From Desulfobacterales bacterium (lineage in GTDB: Bacteria; Desulfobacterota; Desulfobacteria; Desulfobacterales; JASFBJ01), in NCBI GenBank assembly GCA_030149585.1, contig JASFBJ010000149.1, positions 1-8,792 of the forward strand: a stretch of 8,792 bases of DNA. The letters are read 5' to 3'. The notes under the pieces are model-generated. The model worked only from the letters and a program-made list of their open reading frames with translations, did not search any database and was not told where the DNA came from. Of this stretch, positions 1 through 6,647 are shown one piece after another. The position numbers and the translations under genes are program-made. Within the stretch, counting starts at the first letter, position 1. The number at the start of each line of letters is the position of its first letter.

Positions 1-1
1 C

Positions 2-2053
2 CGGCTTCTTTTTCTGCCTGATCATGAATCCCTAAAGGTTAAAAAAATATTTAATAAAAAGGACTTTATTGACAACCATTTATTATTCTTAGGCACAAAT
101 AATCGTGGTGGAATGCTAAGAGCATCTCTAAGACAGGGCTGTCTTTATAGTAAATACGATGCCTTGCTTGCGGCTAATTTTAACAGGGATTTTCCTGAAG
201 ACAGGTGGATTTTGTTAACCAGGTGCCGCGCCTGGGTTGTTTTTCAGGGGTATTCCCATGAAATCGGGCAAGATAGTCTGCTTTCTTTCAATTTTGAGTA
301 TAATTCCCGCGGGCTCTGGAGATATAAAGTTCCAACCGGCCGGGGAGAATATATTTATTTGCGTATTCTTATAAAAATGCTTCCCAATGAAAACGCAGTT
401 GATATTTTTTATTATAGGGAAAAGAGTGAAAAAGATAAGAATATGCTTTCCGATCATCTGCCGGTCAGAATTATTATACGCCCTGACATTGAAAGTCGAA
501 ATTTTCATGAAACAACCAAGGCTTATTCAGGGCCGGAACACACCTTTTTGTCTTCAATTTCTACAAAAGCAAAGGGGTTCAATTTTGAGCCTGATTCAGT
601 TCATAAATTATATATGAAAATTTCAGAGGGCGGTTTTATTAATGAACCTGAATGGCATTATATGGTTCATCGATCTGATGAGGCAAGCCGTGGCCTTGAT
701 CCTGATTCCGATCTTTTCAGCCCCGGCTATTTTTCTATTGATCTTGAAGGGGGAAAAAAAGCCCTGCTTATTGCTCGAGTTAGGCCCCCCAAAAAAAATA
801 TTTTTTCTGATATTGAAGGTGATTTTTTATTTCAGGAAGAGCTTGAAGACGATGATCCTGCAACAGCCATGCAGCAGGCTGTTGAGCAATATCTGGTTAA
901 GCGGGGAGATTTTACAACGGTAATAGCAGGATATCCCTGGTTTCTCGATTGGGGACGAGATTCCATCATATTTTCAAGGGGCTTGATAGAGGCTGGAAAG
1001 CTTATTGAAGCCGGAGCTATTTTAAAGCAGTTTGCAGCATTTGAAGAGGGCGGAACCCTGCCCAATATGATAAGGGGAGCTGATGCAAAAAACCGTGATA
1101 CAAGCGATGCTCCACTTTGGTTTTTTGCAGCTTGCGCTGATCTTATAAAAAAAGACGACAGTGCCTTATTTCTTGAAACTATCTGCAACCACAGAACCAT
1201 CAAAGAGACCCTGAACTCCATGGGAAAGTCGCTTATGGAGGGAACTTTTAACGGTATTGGTATGGACGAGGCTTCAGGACTTTTATTCAGTCCATCTCAT
1301 TTTACCTGGATGGATACAAATTATCCGGCAGGCACACCCAGGCAGGGGTATCCCATAGAGATTCAGGCATTATGGTTTTTTGCTCTCTCTTTTCTGGCAG
1401 AAATTGATCCATCTGGATTTGAGTGGCGCAAAATAGCTGAAAAAACAAGGTCATCTACTCAGCAGCTTTTTTATATTGAAGAAAAAAAATATCTGGCTGA
1501 CTGCCTTCATACAAATCTGCAAAAACCTGCTGCCGGCGCTGCAATAGACGATGCTTTACGTCCCAATCAACTTTTTGCAATTACCATGGGACTAATAAAG
1601 GACATGAAAATATGCACTGGAATCCTTGGGGCCTGCCAGGAACTGCTTGTGCCTGGAGCGATCAGGAGTCTTGGGGACAGGCCGGTTCATTATCCATTAA
1701 TAATTGAAAAAGATGGTTTGCCTCTAAATAATCCATTTAATCCTTATCAGGGGCGCTATGCAGGGAATGAAGATACGAAAAGAAAACCCGCCTATCATAA
1801 TGGCACTGCCTGGACATGGGTTTTTCCTTCTTTTTGCGAGGCCTGGGCTAAAATTTACGGCAATATTGGGTGCAAAACAGCCCTGGCCTGGCTGGCAAGC
1901 AGTATAGGTCTGATTAATGAAGGTTGTGTGGGTCATATACCTGAAATTCTTGATGGAGATTCTCCCCATATCCATCGTGGATGCGATGCCCAGGCCTGGG
2001 GTGACAGCGAATTTTTACGCGTATGGTTAAAGCTCAAGGCGAAACTTAATTAA
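2..2053 (+). CDS. Glycogen debranching enzyme, amylo-alpha-1,6-glucosidase part (5' end outside window)
   Basis: This enzyme removes alpha-1,6-linked glucose stubs left on glycogen after phosphorylase has shortened the outer chains; it is cytoplasmic. The frame is open from the first full codon at base 2, with no stop before the ATG at 113, and the family similarity I recognise already starts before that ATG (LLFLGTNNRGGMLRA, visible residues about 28-42). The gene therefore very likely begins upstream and 113 is an internal Met. Of 683 visible residues, about 28-270 look like the GDE_N beta-rich region (SKYDALLAANF, TRCRAWVV). About 285-683 look like the GDE_C (alpha/alpha)6 glucosidase region: AGYPWFLDWGRD at 309-320, SDAPLWF at 368-374, HNGTAWTW at 599-606, and PEILDGDSPHIHRGCDAQAW ending near 666. 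The acidic residues in these motifs (D316, D320, D369, E648) are candidates for catalysis; I cannot assign them firmly. The missing N-terminus could be short, or could be a fused GH13 glucanotransferase domain as in eukaryotic debranching enzymes. Confidence 0.9.
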   Translation, partial: RLLFLPDHESLKVKKIFNKKDFIDNHLLFLGTNNRGGMLRASLRQGCLYSKYDALLAANFNRDFPEDRWILLTRCRAWVVFQGYSHEIGQDSLLSFNFEYNSRGLWRYKVPTGRGEYIYLRILIKMLPNENAVDIFYYREKSEKDKNMLSDHLPVRIIIRPDIESRNFHETTKAYSGPEHTFLSSISTKAKGFNFEPDSVHKLYMKISEGGFINEPEWHYMVHRSDEASRGLDPDSDLFSPGYFSIDLEGGKKALLIARVRPPKKNIFSDIEGDFLFQEELEDDDPATAMQQAVEQYLVKRGDFTTVIAGYPWFLDWGRDSIIFSRGLIEAGKLIEAGAILKQFAAFEEGGTLPNMIRGADAKNRDTSDAPLWFFAACADLIKKDDSALFLETICNHRTIKETLNSMGKSLMEGTFNGIGMDEASGLLFSPSHFTWMDTNYPAGTPRQGYPIEIQALWFFALSFLAEIDPSGFEWRKIAEKTRSSTQQLFYIEEKKYLADCLHTNLQKPAAGAAIDDALRPNQLFAITMGLIKDMKICTGILGACQELLVPGAIRSLGDRPVHYPLIIEKDGLPLNNPFNPYQGRYAGNEDTKRKPAYHNGTAWTWVFPSFCEAWAKIYGNIGCKTALAWLASSIGLINEGCVGHIPEILDGDSPHIHRGCDAQAWGDSEFLRVWLKLKAKLN

Positions 2054-2069
2054 TATTTTATTTTCCCAT

Positions 2070-2076
2070 AAGGAGG
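2070..2076 (+). promoter_or_regulatory. Strong Shine-Dalgarno site of the CBM48 gene
   Basis: The site aaggagg (followed by one more g) ends 9 nt before the ATG at 2086. It is the closest match to the anti-Shine-Dalgarno sequence of any gene start in this window. It supports the ATG at 2086 as the start and suggests that this small protein is made in good amount relative to its neighbours; the abundance is inference. Confidence 0.8.
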
Positions 2077-2085
2077 GTGTGAAAA

Positions 2086-2397
2086 ATGATTACCAGAAAA
2101 CAATATTTAAAAACAAGGCCGGTCTGCAAAGTAACATTCAAGCTTAATAAAGAAGAGGTGAACGCAAAAAATTCAATTAATATTGTAGGCGAGTTTAACG
2201 ACTGGGATACTTCATCCATTATTATGAAGAGTTTAAAAAACGGTTCATTCACAAAAACTATAGATCTTGCTCCAGGCCAGGAGCATCAGTTTCGTTACCT
2301 GATTGATGGAAATAGCTGGGTAAATGATGATTATGCTGATAAATATGTTTTTTCAGAATATGGCAATTGTGATAACTCGGTTATTGTTCTTAAATAA
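2086..2397 (+). CDS. Stand-alone CBM48/AMPK-beta-type glycogen-binding domain protein
   Basis: A 103-residue protein that is almost entirely one carbohydrate-binding module of the CBM48 / isoamylase-N / AMPK-beta glycogen-binding group. The diagnostic pattern is visible: a beta-strand leading into IVGEFNDWD (residues 33-41), then NGSF (52-55), then QFRYLIDGNSW (68-78) followed by NDD and a closing NSVIVL strand. W40 and W78 match the two tryptophans that stack on glucan in AMPK-beta-type modules (family knowledge). There is no catalytic domain, signal peptide or membrane segment. About 25 N-terminal residues, rich in Lys, precede the fold. It lies 32 nt after the debranching gene and 14 nt before the phosphorylase gene, so it is probably co-transcribed with both. 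I infer a role in binding glycogen and perhaps in bringing an enzyme to it; the partner is unknown. Confidence is high for the domain and low for the role. Confidence 0.88.
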   Translation: MITRKQYLKTRPVCKVTFKLNKEEVNAKNSINIVGEFNDWDTSSIIMKSLKNGSFTKTIDLAPGQEHQFRYLIDGNSWVNDDYADKYVFSEYGNCDNSVIVLK

Positions 2398-2411
2398 AAA
2401 GGGGTTGAAAA

Positions 2412-4952
2412 ATGCAAACATTTCAAGTATTTCCCAATATTCCCAAAGAGATTTTCTTTCTTGAAGTGTTATCCAGGAATATCTGGTGGAGCTGGCAGAC
2501 TGATGCTGTTGCGCTTTTTCACAGGATTAATCCGCAGCTGTGGAAAAAGGTGCGCCATAATCCTATTACTTTTTTAACCCGGATTCCCCAAAAAGAGCTT
2601 GAGGTACTTGCCGTTGACAGGGGATTTCTTTCTCATATGAACAGGGTTAAAGAGCAATTTGAGGCCATAGCCAAAAGCCCTGCGGACAAAGATTTTTTTT
2701 CTTTTCAGGAAAATGAAAGCATAGCCTATTTTTCCATGGAGTTTGGAATTCATGAGAGCATACCTATTTTTTCAGGTGGACTGGGCATACTTTCAGGAGA
2801 TCATCTAAAGGCAGCTTCTGATCTTTCTATTCCCTTAACAGGCGTCGGCCTTTTATATCGGCAGGGGTATTTTCGCCAATTTCTCGACCAAAACGGATGG
2901 CAGCAGGAGGAATATCCTGAAACGGATTTTTTTCATCTTCCTGTAACAAGGGCAAGGGATGAAAAAGGAAATGAAGTTCGTATAAGTATTCATGGTCCGG
3001 ATGGGGACATTCATGCTGCTGTTTGGCAAATAATTGTCGGCTCAATTACTCTTTTGCTTTTGGACACGGATCTTCCTGAAATTTCTTCAAAGGTTCGTAA
3101 TATTACGGCAAGACTCTATGGCGGTGGACAAAATATGCGTCTTGCCCAGGAAGTTCTTTTGGGAATCGGTGGAATGCGAGCCCTGTACGCCATGGGAATT
3201 GAGCCTTCTGTCTGCCATTTAAATGAAGGTCATGCAGCCTTTTCCAGTATTGAGCGGGTTATTCAAATAATGTCCCGGCAAAAAATTGATCTTGAGACTG
3301 CTTTGGAGGTCATTGAACGAAGCACAATATTTACAACCCATACACCGGTTGCAGCAGGTTATGACGAGTTTAGTCCTGAAATGGTAAAACCATATCTTTA
3401 CCCTTTGGAAAAATCAGCCGGGCTGAAAATTGATGAGATGTTATCCTGGGGGCAGTTCAAAGATTCAGGAGAGCATGGTCCCTTTTCGATGTTTATCCTT
3501 GGTTTGCGCATGTCCCATGATTGCAACGGGGTGAGCAAACTCCACGGACAAATTTCGCGCCGTATGTGGTCCAACGTGTGGCCCGGCCTTCCTCAAGATG
3601 AGGTTCCCATTACGCATATTACAAATGGAGTTCATATCACATCCTGGCTCTCAATGGAGATCAGCCTGTTATTGAGAAATTATCTGGGTCCCAACTGGTG
3701 CGAACATCCTCATGATTCGCGTATTAAATCCTCAATAGACAGTATTTTTGATGAAGAATTATGGCGCGCACATGAGATGAATCGTTCAGCGCTCATAAGT
3801 TTTTGCATAGAAAAGATAAAACAACAATATCAACGCCGCAATGCATCAAAAGCCAAGATGAAAGAACTGGAGACCATGCTTGATCCAAATGCACTTACGG
3901 TGGGTTTTGCCAGGCGTTTTGCGACCTATAAAAGGGCAAATCTGATTGGATATGATTTTGAACGCTTAAAAAAAATTATGAGTTCAAAAGATTATCCAAT
4001 ACAGTTGATTTTTGCGGGAAAAGCTCACCCAAAGGATAATGAAGGAAAATTATTAATTCAAAATATCGTCAACCATGTCTGCAACTCGGAATTACGCAAT
4101 AAAATAATTTTTCTTGAGGATTACGATATAAATACAGCTCGTTATCTTGTTCGGGGTGTTGATGTCTGGCTAAATACGCCAAGACGTCCCATGGAAGCCT
4201 GCGGGACATCCGGCATGAAAGCCGCGATTAACGGTGTGATCAATGTAAGTACCCTTGATGGCTGGTGGTGCGAAGGTTACTCGCCGGAGTGTGGCTGGAA
4301 TATCGGCAATGGCGAGGAGTATAACGATCATGATTATCAGGATTCCATGGAAAGTCAGGCAATGTATAATCTTTTTGAAAATGAAGTAATACCATGTTTT
4401 TATGAAAGGAAAAGCAGTGGTATGCCATCCAGGTGGATCAAAATGATGAAAGAGTCGATGAAGATGAGTATCCACAATTTTTGCAGCCACAGGATGGTGA
4501 ATGATTATAAAACTCAATTTTATAAACCAGCAGCAATCCGTTATAAAAAATTATTGGATAATGGTGCAAAAGAAGCAAAAATAAAGGCTGCCCAGCGCAG
4601 TCGTCTGTATGAAAACTGGGATAAAATCAGCATTGAGAAACCATTCAGGGAAAAAGACGGCCCATATAGAGTAGGTGAATCTTTACACATCAGCGCCAGG
4701 GTGTTTCTGGGAGATTTAAACCCGGATGAAGTCAGGGTGCAGCTTTATTACGGGATATGGCAGTCCATGGATAGCCTTCAAAGCAGTAATACCAAAGACA
4801 TGGCTATTCAAGATGATCTTGGTAAGAGCGAGTATCTGTATATATGCAATATCAAATGCATGAATGCCGGAAGATATGGTTTTAAAGCCAGAATAACTCC
4901 CAATGGTGATAAGTGGATTCGTTATGCTCCAGGGCTGATAACCTGGGCCTAA
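2412..4952 (+). CDS. glgP: Alpha-glucan (glycogen) phosphorylase, short GT35 type with DUF3417-like N-terminus
   Basis: This enzyme releases glucose-1-phosphate from non-reducing ends of glycogen using inorganic phosphate and pyridoxal phosphate (PLP). The 846 residues fit the short alpha-glucan phosphorylase family (about 850). Residues 1-60 resemble DUF3417 (NIPKEIFFLEVLSRNIWWSW). Then follow IAYFSMEFGIHES and a glycine-rich loop FSGGLGILSGDH at 120-131, the HLNEGHAAF segment, FTTHTPVAAGYDEF, and VGFARRFATYKRA. The PLP lysine is very likely K603 in ACGTSGMKAAINGV, equivalent to the GTGNMK lysine of muscle and E. coli enzymes. About 100 C-terminal residues form the extra beta-rich segment typical of this subtype (GESLHISARVFLGDLNPDEV, ending GLITWA). 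The N-terminal phosphorylation/AMP region of animal phosphorylases is absent, so that type of control is not expected. The ATG at 2412 has aagggg 7 nt upstream (2399-2404) and matches the family start. Confidence 0.95.
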   Translation: MQTFQVFPNIPKEIFFLEVLSRNIWWSWQTDAVALFHRINPQLWKKVRHNPITFLTRIPQKELEVLAVDRGFLSHMNRVKEQFEAIAKSPADKDFFSFQENESIAYFSMEFGIHESIPIFSGGLGILSGDHLKAASDLSIPLTGVGLLYRQGYFRQFLDQNGWQQEEYPETDFFHLPVTRARDEKGNEVRISIHGPDGDIHAAVWQIIVGSITLLLLDTDLPEISSKVRNITARLYGGGQNMRLAQEVLLGIGGMRALYAMGIEPSVCHLNEGHAAFSSIERVIQIMSRQKIDLETALEVIERSTIFTTHTPVAAGYDEFSPEMVKPYLYPLEKSAGLKIDEMLSWGQFKDSGEHGPFSMFILGLRMSHDCNGVSKLHGQISRRMWSNVWPGLPQDEVPITHITNGVHITSWLSMEISLLLRNYLGPNWCEHPHDSRIKSSIDSIFDEELWRAHEMNRSALISFCIEKIKQQYQRRNASKAKMKELETMLDPNALTVGFARRFATYKRANLIGYDFERLKKIMSSKDYPIQLIFAGKAHPKDNEGKLLIQNIVNHVCNSELRNKIIFLEDYDINTARYLVRGVDVWLNTPRRPMEACGTSGMKAAINGVINVSTLDGWWCEGYSPECGWNIGNGEEYNDHDYQDSMESQAMYNLFENEVIPCFYERKSSGMPSRWIKMMKESMKMSIHNFCSHRMVNDYKTQFYKPAAIRYKKLLDNGAKEAKIKAAQRSRLYENWDKISIEKPFREKDGPYRVGESLHISARVFLGDLNPDEVRVQLYYGIWQSMDSLQSSNTKDMAIQDDLGKSEYLYICNIKCMNAGRYGFKARITPNGDKWIRYAPGLITWA

Positions 4953-4993
4953 TCCACAAAAAAAAATATTTTCTCAGGACTGGGGTATTGTCA

Positions 4994-6511
4994 ATGAAAA
5001 AAGCAAATCCAAGAATTCTGATTGTGACTCCGGAGGTAACCTACCTGCCGCCTGGAATGGGAAATATTACAGATAATCTTTCAGCCAAGGCCGGAGGACT
5101 TGCCGATGTATCAGCAGCTCTTATCAGCGCTCTTTTTGATCTTGGTGCTGATGTTCATGTGGCCCTGCCCGACTATCGAACCCTGTTTAACGCACAGGAG
5201 TCTTCAGTGGTAAACAGGGAACTGGATACCATTTTTGATAAAATGCCTGAAAACAGGATTCATCTTGCTGAAGATCGGGTGTTTTATTATATGCACCGGG
5301 TATATTCCGAATATGGTGATGAAAATATCAAGATTGCTCTGGCTTTTCAAAGGGAAGTCATTAATAATATTATTCCCAGGGTTAAACCGGATCTGATTCA
5401 TTGCAATGACTGGATGACAGGCCTTATCCCTGCCATGGCAAGAAAGATGGGGGTTCCCTGCCTTTTTACCATTCATAATATCCACACTGTAAAATATTTA
5501 CTCTCTTTTATTGAAGACAGGGGTATTGATGCAGCCTATTTCTGGCAATATCTTTATTACGACTATATGGCCAGCGGATACGAGGAGACCAGAGAAACCA
5601 ATCCCGTTGATTTGCTCATAAGCGGTGTGTTTGCCGCCCACTATGTGAATACAGTAAGCCAAACATTTTTATCTGAAATTGTTGACGGCCGGCACTCATT
5701 TATTGAAAAACCACTGAAAGACGAACTTGCCAATAAGGTTCGGGCAAAATGTGCGGTCGGAATTCTAAATGCGCCTGACCCGTCTTTTAACCCTGAAAAT
5801 GATTCCAGTCTGGCATTTCAATATAATTTTGATAATCATTTTAAAGGCAAAAAAATCAATAAACATACTTTACAGGCGAACCTTGGGCTTTTGCAGGATG
5901 ATGCAGCACCGATTTTTTTCTGGCCATCAAGGCTCGATAGAGTGCAAAAGGGCTGCCGTCTCCTTGCTGAAATTCTATATAAAGTTGTCTCAAAATATTG
6001 GGATCAAAAATTACAAATAATCTTTGTTGCAAATGGCGAATTCCAGATCTTTTTTAAGGGAATTGTGGATTTACATGATCTTCATAATCGTGTTGCTGTT
6101 TGCAATTTCAATGAGTCCTTAGCGCGCCTTACATACGGGTCCGCTGATTTTGTACTGATGCCGTCACGTTTTGAACCATGCGGACTGCCGCAGATGATAG
6201 GGGCCATATACGGAGCACTGCCTGTGGCCCATGATACAGGCGGCCTGCACGACTCTGTTGCGACTTTGAATATTGAAAAGAACAGGGGAAATGGTTTTCT
6301 TTTTGAAACATTTGATTCCAGCGGCCTGCTCTGGGCTATGAACCAGGCTATGAAATTTTATAATTTGCCGCAGACGGTTAAAGAAAAACAGATCAAGCGG
6401 ATAATGCAAGAGAGTCTCTTATCATTTAATCATGAGGTAACTGCACGAAAATATATTGATCTTTATGAAAAAATGTTGCAGCGTCCACTTATTATAGACC
6501 ATCATGAATAA
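4994..6511 (+). CDS. glgA: Glycogen synthase, GT5 (ADP-glucose type), divergent subgroup
   Basis: This enzyme transfers glucose, expected from ADP-glucose, to the growing alpha-1,4 chain. It has 505 residues and a GT-B fold. Residues readable against E. coli GlgA: K32 in AKAGGL (equivalent to K15 of KTGGL), H161 in FTIHNIH, R313 and K319 in SRLDRVQKG, and E394 in SRFEPCGLPQ, followed by the TGGLHDSV loop. All key positions are kept. Two family landmarks differ: HNIHTVKYLL stands where HNIAYQG is usual, and GILNAPDPSFNP (256-267) stands where a NGID..WNP-like segment is usual, so this is a distinct GT5 branch. I chose ATG 4994 because MKKANPRILIVTPE aligns with the family start and gggg at 4982-4985 sits 8 nt upstream. 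The frame is open back to a GTG at 4913, but using it would overlap the phosphorylase gene and add 27 residues that resemble nothing known. The gap to the phosphorylase gene is 41 nt, which suggests one operon. Confidence 0.92.
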   Translation: MKKANPRILIVTPEVTYLPPGMGNITDNLSAKAGGLADVSAALISALFDLGADVHVALPDYRTLFNAQESSVVNRELDTIFDKMPENRIHLAEDRVFYYMHRVYSEYGDENIKIALAFQREVINNIIPRVKPDLIHCNDWMTGLIPAMARKMGVPCLFTIHNIHTVKYLLSFIEDRGIDAAYFWQYLYYDYMASGYEETRETNPVDLLISGVFAAHYVNTVSQTFLSEIVDGRHSFIEKPLKDELANKVRAKCAVGILNAPDPSFNPENDSSLAFQYNFDNHFKGKKINKHTLQANLGLLQDDAAPIFFWPSRLDRVQKGCRLLAEILYKVVSKYWDQKLQIIFVANGEFQIFFKGIVDLHDLHNRVAVCNFNESLARLTYGSADFVLMPSRFEPCGLPQMIGAIYGALPVAHDTGGLHDSVATLNIEKNRGNGFLFETFDSSGLLWAMNQAMKFYNLPQTVKEKQIKRIMQESLLSFNHEVTARKYIDLYEKMLQRPLIIDHHE

Positions 6512-6560
6512 AGATGGAACAGTTGAAATAAGAATCGAATATCTAAATTATATATAATCA

Positions 6561-6628
6561 TTGCCTGGTTCCCATGCTCCAGCATGGGAACCCCGGATGG
6601 TATGTATTCCCACGCTGGAGCGTGGGAA
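6561..6628. repeat. 68-bp double-hairpin (BIME/REP-like) repeat, copy 1, in the glgB leader
   Basis: The element fills half of the 136-nt gap between the synthase and branching-enzyme genes. Hairpin 1 has perfect 12-bp arms at 6567-6578 (ggttcccatgct) and 6581-6592. Hairpin 2 has perfect 10-bp arms at 6607-6616 (ttcccacgct) and 6619-6628. The arms share one core, but the centres are inverted (ctccag versus ctggag), so hairpin 2 is nearly the reverse complement of hairpin 1 around a 14-nt spacer. Copy 2 at 8725-8792 matches in 63 of 68 positions. No poly-T follows either hairpin, so it is not a classic terminator. The flanking bases before the elements differ (tataatca versus gttgcttc), which fixes the left edge near ttgcctgg. 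Pairs of inverted REPs are classically mobilised by RAYT transposases; none is encoded here. Confidence 0.93.
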
Positions 6629-6647
6629 CGAGAAATTTAAAAAAATT

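Noticed and set aside
749..806. G5A7 and C6A8 runs close together in the debranching gene, including G GGA AAA and A AAA AAT slip-type heptamers
   Set aside because: The zero frame is intact and continues for hundreds of codons of recognisable enzyme, and the -1 frame after the first site stops within about 10 codons. The runs are best seen as AT-rich coding sequence for the linker (GGKKA, PPKKN). They could be a sequencing-error risk only.
832..1221. 129-codon open frame on the - strand, the longest antisense frame in the window
   Set aside because: It lies opposite the conserved debranching coding sequence, ends in a poly-Ser run that mirrors the acidic EELEDDD stretch, and has no recognisable domain. 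It is a shadow of the real gene.
1989..2000. Perfect 12-bp palindrome cccaggcctggg
   Set aside because: It lies inside the conserved GCDAQAW coding motif and has no second copy of the same length or other context. It is most likely a by-product of the codons.
4960..4974. A-run followed by aaaatatttt after the phosphorylase stop as a terminator
   Set aside because: The palindrome is pure A/T with no loop or GC stem and would not form a stable terminator; the synthase start follows closely.
4913..4993. In-frame 27-codon extension of the synthase from GTG 4913
   Set aside because: It overlaps the phosphorylase gene by 40 nt, has no resemblance to GT5 N-termini, and a better start with a ribosome site exists at 4994.
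6523..6558. Possible sigma-70 promoter before glgB: TTGAAA at 6523-6528 and a perfect TATAAT at 6553-6558
   Set aside because: The spacer is 24 nt, too long. No acceptable -35 box lies 16-18 nt before TATAAT and there is no extended -10. The region is simply very AT-rich. A promoter here remains possible but is not supported.
6561..6628. CRISPR-like repeat
   Set aside because: Only two copies occur, 2.1 kb apart with a gene between them. Each unit has its own double-hairpin form, and there are no regular spacers or cas genes.
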